A stretch of 64,000 nt of DNA from Promerops cafer (GCA_013398275.1 VZSE01001754.1:634515-698514); one strand, 5' to 3'. Positions 47,848-61,700 are shown, counted from the first letter of the stretch. The notes: generated from the sequence alone by a model not told the origin. Translations and numbers: made by a program.

Positions 47848-49769
47848 TGATATGGATGTGATCCAACCAACACTTGCTTCTATCTTATGGGCTCATATAG
47901 TCCCTTTTCCTCCTGTATGCAGACATCTCCCAGTCCTGTGGTGTTTAACCTTACAGCATTTTTCTCCATTTCTATATTCTTTGGTCAACTCAGGCAGAGA
48001 GATTAAAAGTTGCAGCAGGGGAAAGAACTGTTCAGTACTGAAGCATTGTTATTGGGTCTTCAAAAGTGCCTGCATCCATGAGAAATACGAGGATCTCTGT
48101 GCAGCGGTGCTTTTAAGTGTTCCCTGCACGCTAGCTGCATTGTGAATGCTTAACACTGTTCCAAAACATGCCTCTGAATTATTCCTGTCAGCTGGGTGAA
48201 GTGGAGAGTGTCAGAGCAGGAAATCCCAAGTCTCATACTGGCACAGACCATCAGTTTCTTTCTTCCTTTTCTTTTTTCTCTCTCTCATTTTCTTTCTCAA
48301 TGACCTTAAAATAATGTTCCAAGAAAAACAGAACCATATCTTTTGCTGGAAGAGGAGCAAAGGAATGGAAATTGACTCAATATGTTCTGTAACAACTCAC
48401 AATTGAAATTCATGAAAGGTGAAATCAGACTAATTTAGACCAAAAATAAAGCTCTGCCTCTTTTTTTTCTTTTTAACATTGAAAATTAATCACTGCCACA
48501 GATTAAAGGTGTCTGCAAGATTTTCCATCACTAGTAACTAATATATCAGCATTGGATGGCTTTTAAAAAGGAAAATAAAGTTCAAATAGAAATTAAATCA
48601 GGGAAGACCTACGACCTCTGTTACATGGGATCAGATGGTCACAGTAGTGTTTTTAGTTTTACAATCTATTAATTAGATCTTTCTATTCCCTTCTCTGGGA
48701 TTACCCTTTCAATTCCACTTGAGTTCCTGTAGATTTTTCTTCTCAGGCACCTAGACAGGAGGCAGGTCGATTAAAAATACCATTAACCCCTGCAAAGCTC
48801 ATTTAGCTGCTACCATTTCTCATCAGGAGGCAGCTCAATGTCTAGAGGGAAAGCCCAAATCCTACAGCAAAAAGGCAAGCCCTGGAAAACCCTTGGGAGT
48901 ACTGGGGCATCAACCACATTGTGGAGCACATTTGCAGTGGCAATGACAGCCGACTGTGGCTGTAGCCCATTCTCAAGCTCAAATTCATCTTCCAGCTATA
49001 AATCTGAGAACTATGTATGGTTTGAACTTCAAACAGGAAGCCAGTCTGAGCACAGATGGTAATTTATTCTTAGAGTCTACTCAAATCAGGCAGAGGCCAA
49101 CCCACCAATAGGTATATATGAGTAAGAAACACTTCATCCCAGCATGCTCAAATGTGATCACCCACTTTTCACTTAAAGACAGAATTTTTGCATAATTCTT
49201 GCTGACCACCCCCAAGTAATCACAAATCTGTTCACTCTGGGCTTTCACAAGAGCCTGGCTAACACCTGATTGTTAGTGAAAAAGGCTTTTCTTCCAATCA
49301 AGTTTCATGGCTCAAGAATATTTATCTTCTACGTTTTTGTTGTGTTGGGTTTTTTTTCATTATTTTCAAATGCCATCATTCAACATTTGAAACCACTCCA
49401 TGAAAAGTCCATATTTGAGACACCTTTCCCATCTGAGACACCCAGGTACCCAATTCGTTCCAGGGTACCTCCAACTTCATTATAACTACAGGATAGTACA
49501 GAAACAACCAAACCAGCTCTAAAATCACTTCTTCAGACCCTGTTGGTACTTCAGGCCAGCAGCAATGATTTCACCTCACACGCATTTTATTCTGCAGTGT
49601 GACTATAAAGTAAGAACACATTCATCACCAGCCAGCCCACACTAAGATAAGATTAAACTGCTAATTCTGTATTAATTACTCAGTCACTGGACAGATGTAA
49701 ACCAGATAAATGGTTTAAATTATTTGCTGGTTTGGTAAATAAGTTATTTAAAGAAACAGCAGCAATTAC

Positions 49770-49895
49770 TAGTGTTATCCTTATTTCCATTTATATCCTT
49801 ATTTGTAGTGTTATCCTTATTTACAGGGATAATTTTTTCAAATGATGACTTAATAATGCACTTTTTTTATTAACTCAGAAATGCACTTTTTTTAC
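49770..49895 (+). repeat. Two adjacent local tandem duplications
   Basis: TAGTGTTATCCTTATTT occurs at 49770 and again at 49806 (period 36), with a third TATCCTTATTTGT in between. Just downstream AATGCACTTTTTTTA starts at 49855 and again at 49880 (period 25). These look like replication-slippage duplications that arose side by side. Confidence 0.85.
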
Positions 49896-50504
49896 AGTAG
49901 GGGAGTTTTTATTGGTGACTCAAACCTAGAGCAGATCATGAGGCAAGAAAGTAATTTAAATCTTCTTCCTGTATGAGAAATATGAAACACAATATTTTAT
50001 ATAATAATCCCATGCCATGCTTGGTTTTTCATCATAGGGAGATCCCAAGTGCTGCCAGGTCAAAATTGTTCCAGCAGGACAAGATTCATCTCACTTGACT
50101 GTATCTGTCTGCAGTGTGAGCCCTTCTATCAGAGCCAGTCAGCTTCAGTTCCTTTTATGTCACTGCACAGTTTTAACACTGGGTTAATTTGCCTTATTTT
50201 AGATGTCTTCTGTAGGGTGAGCTGAATCACAACCTACAAGTGCCCATTTCTCCCCACTGGCTCTAAAAAAGCCCTTGCAAGTGGCTCAGCTGCAGACACC
50301 TGCACTGCAACCCTTTCCTTTTGATCAGCCTTGTGGCTGCTGTCTCCAACGATTGCCGTTTTAATGGTCTGAGAGGAAACGTGCCAAAACATTCAGTGGC
50401 ATTAATAAAATTATGTAGGCAGCCAGTGTCAGTCACACAGCAGATGTTTAAGTGCTGCAGAAACACCATGACTTTCTGAAGGATGTAGTTGTAGGTGGCC
50501 TGGG

Positions 50505-50540
<36 letters not shown>
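50505..50540. repeat. Poly-A tract (A36)
   Basis: Pure run of 36 A following GTGGCCTGGG. The upstream 250 bp contain no recognisable processed gene, and no target-site duplication is obvious. It inflates short frames on both strands. Confidence 0.96.
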
Positions 50541-50541
<1 letters not shown>

Positions 50542-51189
50542 CCATTTTTTTAATGTAGAATGCAGATACTCGTTTCCATGCATCAAATATGACAAGAAGT
50601 GGCTTAGGCAGCGAGTTTGGAAGAGTGGCCAATCCTACAGAAAATCTGCAAAGAACTGCCAAATTCAGTTGTTACATTCACAGAAATGTGGATTGCACAA
50701 TGGGTAGTTTTAGTGAAAATAAGCCATTTTTTAAACTTGGGCTGAAAAAAGATTATGAAAGAGATATCTCCCTGTTGATTAGAATAACTGATTTATCTTT
50801 CTGGTGATTTCAGAGATATCAATTATTATGTGGATGAAGAACATAATAATCTTCAAAGACTTCTCCTTGAATTTTTTATGTGATTATGAGTAGCTTTGAA
50901 AAGTTTCCTCAGTGTTTATTCAGACACTGAAACTGCTGCTTTCTTGCACAGGTAGGAAAACAAAGAATTACAGTGCTCTTTTTGGGGAAATGTATTATTT
51001 ATCAATTTATTATTATTTATTATTTTTGCCATGTTTCCTGAACTTGTAACTACTTCAATGTAACAATCTATCATGAAAAACTGTTTTCCCAGCTCATAAA
51101 ATTCACATTCTTCAGAGCTGGTAGCAGCTGTTTTGTAGCTGTCATACCACATAATACGAGTAAGGTCATTCCCTGTAGCAAACTTGTAA

Positions 51190-51560
51190 GCCAAATTAGA
51201 GAATTTGATCTGGTGCCAAATTTTAAAAGAAGAGATATCACATTATGATGAACTGTGGTGTCCAGAGTTTAATGTATTTCTTATTAAAATCAATGGGAAG
51301 TTTATTTCAACGAGGGTTGGATGGAGTTCTAATTACGTGTCGACAAATGCTCCCCATATGCCACTTCCAGTGCTAGAGCTGCTGTTGATTACACGTCCTG
51401 ACAATGTGCTCGTCAGTCCTGTGGCCGGTGAAACAATTAATTTCTATTGTCAACATTAAATTTAATTAAAGCTAATTTTTCTATCGAACACCAGATACTT
51501 CACCCTGATAATTAGTTAGAGAGCAGCCCTGTTTCCAGTTTGACCACCGCAATTTTCCAC
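51190..51560. promoter_or_regulatory. Candidate conserved non-coding element / enhancer
   Basis: Compared with its CpG-poor flanks this stretch keeps several CpGs in non-repetitive context (TTACGTGTCGACAAATG, ACACGTCCTGAC, GTGCTCGTCAG, TATCGAACACC). It packs homeodomain and SOX-like cores: AACAATTAATTT, CTATTGTCAAC, TTTAATTAAAGCTAATTT, ATAATTAGTTAG. It has no CR1 or SINE similarity and no coding frame beyond 84 codons. The composition is typical of developmental enhancers; conservation itself cannot be seen from one genome. Confidence 0.4.
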
Positions 51561-51978
51561 ATGTTTTAAGAGTGTAACCACTGGTGCTAATTGCACAATG
51601 GCCAGTGACTCTCAAATTGTTTTCCAGACATGGCAAGATTATAACAATCCTGATTACAGTTCTCCTGACTCAAGAACAAGTTGCAAGGCCTTTTTATATG
51701 TCATGTTTCTTCTCTTGTCAATAATAATAAAAATTCTTAAAAATCCTAGACTGAACTACAGGTTCACGTGTGAGTCTTCCTGCTGGTTTTAGTGTGGGAT
51801 AGATGAAGATCTAAAAGGAATAGACACAGGAAATAATATGGAAAATCAAAGATTTTAGGACAATGAATCTCTGATATTACTGCGGGAAATGATCACCTGG
51901 ACTTTATACTGGGTTGAAACTTTCTAGTAAATTATTTTTTATATATATTTCATGTTCTACTCTGGTCCCTTGTATCAA

Positions 51979-51992
51979 TGTGTGTGTGTGTG
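51979..51992. repeat. (TG)7 microsatellite
   Basis: Seven TG units followed by CATGTG. Short and unremarkable. Confidence 0.9.
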
Positions 51993-54900
51993 CATGTGGC
52001 ATATATGTTTCCCAGTCATTTTTCTCACAGCTGTTGTTTGATGGTTGATCTTTCCTCCCCCCAATGAATCATTGTCCTCTCTTTTTTATTTCTGTCTCTC
52101 TGCATTCAATTTGTCTTCTGTGTTGGGGGCCACTGCTGGCTGAGGATCTGTCCTTGTGGTAACTGAGACACAGCTATTTCTGTTCCTCAGCCCCTGCTGA
52201 GCCAGAGGATTTATTGGTGTGCGGGTATTTGGTTTTGGGCATTGGATTAGACCACTGAAGGAGCAGTTTGGGAGGTAAGGAATGCTGGGAACAGCTTTGT
52301 GTCAGCTCTGCTGAGTTCCAGAGCCTGATTTTCAGAGTCTCGCTTTCACCTAACTCAGATTTTCCAAATCTAGCTGTCTATGACATGAGACTCCACTATT
52401 TTAGATGTCCTTGCTCTGCCCAGTTCAGAGTAATCTTTCAGACACTTCCTTTTGTGTGCTTGTCTCCACACCAAGCAAGGAGCGAAGGTGGTCTCTGCAA
52501 AATTTCCCTCCAGGCTGAAATGGGCTAGACAATCAACAGAATTATGTGTTTACACCCATGTTCCTTCCAAGTGTATAAGAATTATGTTTGTTGACAGCAC
52601 AGTATGTCCATATGGATATGGTAAGCTTTCATGAAAAAAAAAAAGTAAGGCTAAAAATTAAGACATTTTGATTCAAAAAGGAGTCAGAATAACTTCAAAA
52701 GCAGCTGCTCAGAACTTTAAAATTATTTCACCATCCATACTGTCTGAAAGAACTAAAATTTTACTTCAACTACCATAGGGACCACAAGGTGGGTTCAGCA
52801 ACAATAAAACTTGTGAGACTTGTAATTAACAATAAGATATACAAATTAATCAGCAACCGCCAATCTGGTACAATAATCAAACATCAGATACTCACAGATT
52901 CTGTGAGGTAGTCCCAATGAAAAAAAGGTGAATAAAACCTCAATGAACTAAAGACCACAACACAGACTGTATTCAGTAGAGAATTTCAATTCTTTGGCAT
53001 CCTTGGTAAAGGAAACTAGAGTGTTGCTCCAAGTGTTTAATAAAGCCAGTCAGTATGGTGGAGTGTAAAGTCCAACACCTTCTTTCTACAGTTTTAAATC
53101 TCCTCTACTTTGAAAACAAACAGTAAAAATCAAATCTCTTTCCTTTCTGCCCTTCCTAGGGACTGTGATTCCACATCACTAATGTTTTGTCAGTGCACTT
53201 CACTGTATATACATTTTTTTTTGGTAAAGAAATAAACATTTAGCTATATTTTTGATAGCATTATCAACAGCATTGCAAATATATCAAGTGAGCTGGAGTG
53301 AAGAATGTCTGTGAGATAAGGGTTGCATAGAGTAAACCAAATTAAACAAAGCAGAAAAGATTGCATATGGTTCTAAGTAATGTTATTCTTCCTCTTAATC
53401 CTCAAATAGAGTCACTAAATTACACTTCCAGATTTAGTTATGATATTTACAAATGACTTAACTGTGCATTTAAAGAGGGGAAACTGGCTACAAATGGGGG
53501 CAAGCTCATAATTTAAGGTCACAGTGGAGCCAACACAGAGCAAATGCTTATTACTGGGGTATTTTTGGTCATGGGGAATTCTCTTTCCCTAAGAACTAAT
53601 CCCAGAAAAGCATATTTTTATTACATCTTCCAAATCTGGAATTCAGGCTTTATGTAAATATACAAGACAGAAGACCTTTCTTTTTAAAATTCTAGGAAAT
53701 ACAGAAACAGCTGAGATTTGTTGAAGAATATTTCCTTTTAAATCATTTGTATGAGCAACCCAAAAACTAAAATATATTTTAAAATATGCAAATAAGAATG
53801 AATAGGAAAATATTGTATGAAAAACATGGCATTTTGCTGGAGGCTACATAAAATCACTTCTTCCTTCTTCCCCTAAACATAGCACCTCTAAGTATAAAAA
53901 CAAAAAAAAGTTCAAATGAAGTTTACCAGTTTTGTTCCTTTATAACTGAAAACAGAAGATGCATTTTTTAGGATTGTATCATTTTTGACTTCAGTTGCCC
54001 AGTTGCTCTCCTAAATGCTCCCTCATCTTTTGATATCCATCATATTTTCAGTATTTTTTTCCTCCAGAATACTTTGATCTAACATCTGTCTCCTTTTTCT
54101 TGGTAGAGGAACCACAGTGCAGACCTAGAATTTGGAAAAGGTGTAAAGAAATAGAGTCCCCAAAAAGTCAGAGGCAGTACTGTGATTTACAGAAAATTAA
54201 ACACAGTTAATTCTGGAAGGAGCTAAATAAAGGCTATGTCATACAGTGAACTGGGCAACTTTCATAACGACTTTGGAGGGCAGCTAGACTCCAGAGAGCT
54301 CAGGTTAGCCAAGTACAAATTTTATTTTAGCAGGAATTTGGTGGGTAAAGAAAGAAAAAAGGCAGCAGCAGCTGTCGCTGGAACTCTGCTGGTATGAACG
54401 ATGATTGCTTGAAGTTACCCAGTTTCTGGGGGTCTCTCCCCACCACATGCACTTTGCTAAGGAGGTACTGGCTGTAACACAGCACACAAAATTATGTTCT
54501 TACATTTGTAAACTTAGAAAGATACACCATCATATCGCGGTGCCTGAAATCAGCTCCAAAAGGGTCCTTGCAGTGAGGTGGGAGATGTCAGCAGGAGCTA
54601 AAACACCTGAAGGCTTTATTCTTATAAATCATTTTACTGGCATTCATTACTCCCACAAGAAAAAAAAAAAGTGCCTTGTACTTCTGAGATTAATTTCTAA
54701 CAAGTCTTACCATCAAGCAGCTTAAAAATGAGTACATTTCGTCTCAGTGAAGTAACAGTGAAATGGATGATGAGTAAGTTGGAAACAGGGCCCAGAGAGA
54801 GCACAGAAACCAGTCTCCTCCCCTAGATGTCATTCAGGATTTCCCCCAGCATCCAACTCTGCAAGCTGAGACCAAAAGCAGCAGAAGTTCATTTCCTCAG

Positions 54901-55072
54901 TGTTACTGTTCAGGATTGTCCTCCAAAACTAACTTGGTAAGCTGAGCCTGCCTCTTCTGTCTCTGAAACTCCACTCTAAACCATCTCCCTTCTCCTTTTC
55001 AAAGATGAAAAGAACATGCCTCTCCCTCTTTTTTATCTTTTTATTCAGAATTCACACCTTTCTTTCTTCTTC

Positions 55073-55094
55073 TTTTTTTTTTTTTTTTTTTTTT
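55073..55094. repeat. Poly-T tract (T22) in a pyrimidine-rich stretch
   Basis: A CTTTCTTTCTTCTTC run leads into 22 T. No retrocopy recognised on the minus strand. Confidence 0.95.
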
Positions 55095-57387
55095 AATCTG
55101 TTAATAAACATGCTGGAGATGATCCCTTGGTCTCCCCTCCTGCACTCAATGGGGTGAGTCTGAACACAAAACCAAATCACACCAAGCACAACCCTCTACT
55201 ACACACAGCTTTTGAGATGATAATCTGATGGTAGACCTAATCATTCTAGAACTCATAGAAACTTAAGATAATTACAACACTTTTTAAAATGTCATAGTAA
55301 TTTAAAAATCATGAGTATTCCTCGCTATCTTTCACTTGCTTCTGGGTCTCCAAAGGCAACACATGAGAGATTAATCACAGAGATCTGGTTTTTTTGGGAA
55401 GATTTGTGTGGAAGCTTTTCACACCTTTTCACACTCCTCCCCCCAGACAGGTTTAGCATTGGCTGCTCACACATTGCCCAGATCTAAATGTTGGCATTTC
55501 TTGCCTCCCATGGCTATTTTTGCTGCCAGAGCAAGGAATATGGTGCCCCAGATGATATGCCAGTTTGTGGGCCTCTGAGAGCAGCAGATTTTTCCTTTCA
55601 GGCCAAGAGATAAAAGTAGTGTAGCCAGTATTTAAGCTCTCTACTTTATTGTCCCAAATCAAATAACCAGAAGCTTTTAACTCTGTTCCATGGAAGATGC
55701 TGTCCTTGTTCATCTGATTACAACTTTGTGAAATCATAAATGCAGGGATGATAAGATATCCTCTGTGTTTAGGTCTGACCTTAGGATCACTTCAAGCCCA
55801 GATTCCTGGACGAGCCATTATACAACCCCACAGCATGCTGGCCAGATGCCCCCTCCAGCCACAACATCAGCTCAGATGAATGTCCTGCCATGCAGAGCAG
55901 CCTCCTCCACCTTCTTCCAGCCACACCTCTCTTCATTGCACCTGGCTCTGGAGCATCAAGCATCTGCTTCTCACAAAATGCCCTGTTCTTCACTTTGAAA
56001 TCTTTCTTTTCCTTCTTTGCTTCCTGAAAGGAAGAGGAGACAGCCTGTGCATTATCATCACTAGAGGAGGGCTGGAAGGACATACTTTATGTCAATGTTC
56101 AGGAAACAAGACATTCCATAGGTCACTCAACACAGCAGAGAGAGGGAAGGATGCTTTGTTTCAGAGCGGTCAAGGATACAGAACTAGCACTTGCATCTCC
56201 AATTCTTTCTGAAAAATGTGCAAGATAAAAAGTTAAAACAGAGGGTTCCCCAAAACTACTATTTTAAAAGTACTATGGAGAGGTCTGGCTTCCCCAGTAC
56301 TTTTATATATATTGAAAAAGTGGGCACTAAAGGATCTATGCCAATCAAACTCAAAGGTGTTTCTGGAATTTCATCACTTGTATGAAAATGCTTTCAGCCT
56401 CAAAAACAGGCAGGGAAAAGAGATCATTTTCCAGGTCTGTGTGCTCATTTCATTTTTGGTGGGTTTGTTCAGGAGGAAGTTTCTCTATGCATAACCTTCT
56501 GGCTCCCAAACAGCAGTGATTTGCTGGGCTCATTGTGTTGCAGAGGGAAGACGTGAGTCAAAACCACCCCAGGACTTTCCCACAGGCATTGAATGACCTT
56601 GGACAATTCACTTCAAGACCATTTGAAGATCTGATATTAAACAGCAACACCCACTTTTAGTAAAATAAATGAGATGCCTTTATGCTAGCATCTGGCAGGC
56701 TCCTCACCGTCCCATGAAAATCTGAGGACCTTTTTAATGAAGTGTGCTGGAGCCACAAGCCCAGTTCTGCTTCCAAACAGAAACAAGAGAGGAGGCCTCG
56801 TTAGATGCCAACATAACCTTTCAAGTCCCCAAATTCAGAATCATGACAGTTTTTTCCTTGGTACTTCTCTTTTACCCTGTAAAACAGAGAGATCCTTTTA
56901 CCCATCAGACTCAACTTCATTCAACTTGACTCTGGAAAATTCGAAAACTTCCAGCTGCAGAGCCCCACCAAAGTTTACAGTTCTGCAATAATTGCAGCTA
57001 TTAAAACACATACTTTGCTTAAGAATTTCAGTGTTTGGTGTTTCTACAAACAGCATTCACATAACTGACAGACACAGTCAGTCCTGTGAGAAATGGAAAA
57101 TTTTGGAAATGGACCTTTAGGCTGGAGGAAGGTTCAGGAAGAGGAATTCATATTAGTGAAAAACAGAGCTTGTGCATGACCTATGCATAGGAAATCACCC
57201 CACAGAGACATTAATAATTTTAATTCAAACCACCACAGCTATCACAAAGGGAGACATGGATGACCATAACTCATATGGTCCTCACCCCAATTTTTGAGTC
57301 TGTATTTTCTACTAATTACACTAATTAGGAGGGTCACCAATGCATAGGTAATGGTTCAGCAACAAAATTGCAATGTCCTAAACACTG

Positions 57388-57433
57388 AGTCACATTCCTA
57401 TGCCCATTAGTCACATTCACACTAGTCACATTC
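57388..57433 (+). repeat. Three spaced copies of AGTCACATTC
   Basis: AGTCACATTC starts at 57388, 57409 and 57424 (spacings 21 and 15). The first is preceded by TG, giving TGAGTCA, an exact AP-1 consensus; the others read TTAGTCA and CTAGTCA. Confidence 0.85.
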
Positions 57434-58744
57434 CTAGCTGCATTCCTGCAGCTATCTCTTTTTAAGGATGCTCATTGCTAAGCCTATACAGACTGAAATG
57501 AAATTACAGGCTGACAGAAGAAAAATATGAAATGCAAATGTGTCAGTCTTGAGGAAACTTCAAGCACTCAAGGATAGTTGCAATCCAAAGAGAATTTTGC
57601 TCAAAATAATATAATTAATGCATTTTAAACCATTAATTTCTGCCCATTCACACTGGAAAATTTTTCTCTCCTTATATTTTGTTATGTGTCTTATTGTATT
57701 TGCAAGGATATTTATCTCAATTTACAGAAATTTGTGTTAGCAGTTTACTGTGCATTTCTGCCACAAAGAAATGAGGGCTCCATCTTTTATCAGGTCCATG
57801 TTTTCATTTTTCTCTCAGCAAAACTCTTGCAAACTCCAACTACAAGCAATTACAAAGGAATATGAAACCTCATGGAAAAAGGCCCATTTATTACTCCTAT
57901 TTTTCAGTCTCACAATCAATCACTCCATCATGAAGTGATAGATAGATATTATCATTAGCAGTTGTTCTGCATTCATGCTAAACCAGCTCTCCTTATCTTT
58001 TCTTTATCTTTGTTTAATCCCAGTATTCTGAACTGCTCAGTCAACAAAATACCTCTTTTCCAATGAGAAAATTATTCATTTTCATGTGACTGAAACTAAT
58101 GAATTTTTAGAACTTGGTTTCTTCTCCTTGATGTAACCTTGGGTCCAAATTTCCATGGTTTATACTATGCAGTTTGGGTATAACACCCCTATAATTTCTT
58201 TCCTGCTCAGTACTTATCTTCTCAAAATTAATCCCATCTTAGAAAAGCTTTTTGTTTTAGAATGTCTGCAAATAAATCACTGTATTCTTAGATAATGGAA
58301 ATTGTCAGTGATTAAATTCAATTTGATAGGGTATGAGTGAAATTCCTCTGACTAGTTATCAACAGTATCTTTATTTTAGGTTTGGATTTATCATTATATT
58401 TCCTACATTTACAGCTGCCTGTACTTTTCTTCAGTAGTTCTCCATATTTATTTTTGCAGATTGTTTTCTGCAGGCTTGTGAATATATGGGTGTTTGGCAG
58501 TGATTTTGTAACATATAATCAGAACTGAAAATTACAGTGATCCTATTTGTGTTATTATAGCTGAAGAATGTGTCAGACTTTCCATTTTAAACCTTATACT
58601 CTAAAGGATTTATGACTGGTCTTTCTTTACTGCCAAATATTTCTGCAAAATTTTCAATAAGAATAATGCTATTTATTAGTTGAAATTTTTCTCAGGATTT
58701 CTGGCAGTAAGTGTGAGGAGATAGCTTCTCCTGCAATCCAAAAT

Positions 58745-58762
58745 AAAAAAAAAAAAAAAAAA
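58745..58762. repeat. Poly-A tract (A18)
   Basis: A18 after CAAAATAAAT-type sequence; simple repeat. Confidence 0.93.
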
Positions 58763-61700
58763 TCTCTAATTTCCTGTCATTCAGTGACTCCATTTTAGCC
58801 AAAAAAAGTTAGATGGGTTTCTTTTTAAGGACCTGTAGTATTAATGCAGTAGTGGATAAGAGGGATTACTTGAGAATGACTGGAATTATTTCCTTTCACT
58901 GCAAACATAATATGTTCCTTCAATATAGTGCCAAGATTTTTCTGCCAGAGGAACAAGAAAATGGATAAGAGAATCAGCTCCTTACTCTGGTCAGACTTAT
59001 TTCTTTTTGAAGAATATCATCCAAAACAAACCAGACCCTCTCATGCTCCAGAGAATCCTCTAGGTAAGGGGACTGTAGCTGTAAAATAAGGAAGTGCTTG
59101 GCTAGAGTTGGGGACAGGAGAAGGATTCTGAAGAAGAACCAAGGTGAGAGTGGCCAGGGGATACTCACAGCAGCAGCTTCATTGACATTTCCCACTGGCC
59201 TGACTACAAGTCAGGATCCTCTCTTTGTGGCCCCTTACACCGTCTCCAAACGCTGCCTTCTCTTCTCTTTTTGCCTTCAGCAGGAGGGAAAAAACCTGCA
59301 CAAATGTAGTAAAATTTGGCCTTCCAGCTTCTCAGACCTATCGGTGAAATGACAGACAATGGCAAAATTCCATCCTAGAAAAGAGCAGAGTAGGTGACTC
59401 CAAGTATCTCTCACCTCATCACTCAAACTTTACCTGTGCTCAATTTCCAGCCCTTTGTTCTGCCCAAGGCAGCATTGCCGAATTTCCTCTGAGTTTCAGC
59501 TGCCTGTTCTACCATCCGCTCCTGGGGGACCTTGGGCGAGTGGTAAAACCTAGGTTTCCAGCAAAGCTGGGAAATTACAGCACCCTCAGAGAGCAGTCAG
59601 ACAGGTCATCTTGCTGTGGTTTGGTGAGCTCAGCCCTGAACGCTTTGGCCCTGGCTAAATTTAGGCTTTGAGGCTATCAGAGATGGCTCTCGAGCACAGA
59701 GAAGGAACAAATGCCAAGAAGCTTTGCAATGTCTTCACTATCTCCATTTACAAACAGGATATTGCAAGACCTAATGGGAATTAGTTGTGCTGTAAGAGAA
59801 CTGTAGAAAATGCACCATAGGAAGAAGACAGACTTCCAGCTCCATTCTGGTGATGTAGAGCTCTTGGGTCTGTAAATAAGTCAGAAATCTTGTGAGAATA
59901 GTCCTGCTTCTGAGGATCTCTCTGTTTTCATTCCACTAATAAATGGAAATCCTGCAAAATGGAATTTTGCCTCCTGATGTTTGGACACATCCAGTTCCGG
60001 TCCTACTTAGTGAGAAAGACTTCTTGCTGAGCTGGAGGGTTTTTTGCCAGTTAGTTTGCATAAAATGCTGAGGATTAGAAGAACTCAGCTCTCGATGTAC
60101 TTAGCTCATATATTTTACATAACTTTTTAGAAGAAAATAGTATTTATGAAGACTGTGAGATAAGACATGCCAGTTTTTCCACTATGAAATACATCCTGTT
60201 GTCAGTATTTCCATTCACTCTCCTTGCCTATAATCAAAGGCAGTGGGAATAAACTCTGGAAGTCTCGCCTTCGGTGGATGGACTCCAAACCTCAGTATGG
60301 TTCATTATGGCATGTCTGACATGACACATATGGAATATTCATTGCCTTTGAACCAAAACCTGCAGTGAGGGGTTCTCTAGAATGGCAGACGGAGAAGCTG
60401 ACAGCAAATGGGAATGAGAGCTGGAAGTAAAGAATGAGGAAACTTCAAAACCTCTCTCCTCTGGTCTCTCTGGTGATTCCCTGGCTGCTGTGCTAGATCC
60501 TCTGCATCAGAGTGGCAAGTATTAAAAGCAACCTTAAATATTTGTATAAAAAACTGGACAAGGCAAAAATCCCTGTCCTAAAGGGCACTGCCCTGCGAAT
60601 TTTTTCTCACATCTCCAGGATATCTGATGCCATTAAGTGAGCTCACATTGCCTAAAACTTATCCATAGGGTCCTGCCAAGGGTCATGTTGAATCTTCTAC
60701 AACAGGTAACCCATGCTTTAGACAGAGAAGAGGACTCAGTGGTGGGCTGATACCACAATACACTTCGTTGAAAGTTGGCTGGCTTAAAAAACATGGAGGA
60801 ACCTGCCTTAGGTGGTAAAGGAGTATTTTTTAAGAAGTTGTCTACAAAGCCATCACTGACTCACTGGTATCCCAGTGTATTGCATTCGGGGAGAAAACAA
60901 AGACCCCAGAATCCAGAGTACAGACCTACAGCTCTGCCTCCCCAGGCTAAGAGCTCACTCCTGAACAAAGCACTGTAGTTGCAAGGGTCACTTTTTACCT
61001 GCAAACTTTACACTGGAAACCCTCGTGTATGTGGCCCAAGCTAAACAGAGAGAGTTCATAAGCTTTTGGGGGTAACATATTCCATATTTTCCCTGCAGTT
61101 TATTGGCAAATTAATTCTAATGCATTCAAATTACATCATGAAGTGTAATGTAAAGATACTTCATGAAGGTTACCTTAATAGGGTGTGAAAACCTGATGAA
61201 GGGTAATTCAGAGGGAACTGCTTGGCCCATCTCCTATTTACTTGGAAACATTACTGCCTTAAAAAACTCTTAAAAATATTACTTATTTTTATGGCTCAAA
61301 ACCCTTTAATTTGAAGATTTTTATGACTCCCTTACAATACATATCGATTTAAATAATGTTTTAAACTAAAACGGATCATTTACTGCCAACTGTGCTTCGG
61401 GCATATCATTGATTAGTCCAAGTGTCATAAAACAACCTTGTTTTTATTCATACTTTAGGAGAATAATAAAACCTGCATACTTGGAAATACTGAAGCAATA
61501 TCTTGGCCCAGAGCTATTTAACTATGAATTATTCACATCTAGTTTATTTTTTTTTCTTTTAAATTCATGAATCCCCAGAATGGTTTTGTAAAGTGTATCA
61601 GTGAAATCATGTTTCTAATTATTAAAGGGAGGGCGGAGGAATCAGAATGCATCATATATGTAAAGGGGTCATTTTTTATTTGTCTTCTTTTGCAAGCCAC

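Noticed and set aside
51000..51030. TTATTATTATTTATTATTTTT as a possible AU-rich 3' UTR element
   Set aside because: No transcript or coding exon nearby; simple AT-rich repeat is the plainer reading.
56585..56630. GAATGACCTTGGACAATTCACTT resembling the MIR core (GTGACCTTGGGCAAGTCACTT)
   Set aside because: The match is limited to about 23 bp and the downstream MIR blocks are absent; could be chance.
59515..59570. GGACCTTGGGCGAGTGG resembling the MIR core
   Set aside because: Only about 15 bp match; no tRNA head or tail around it.
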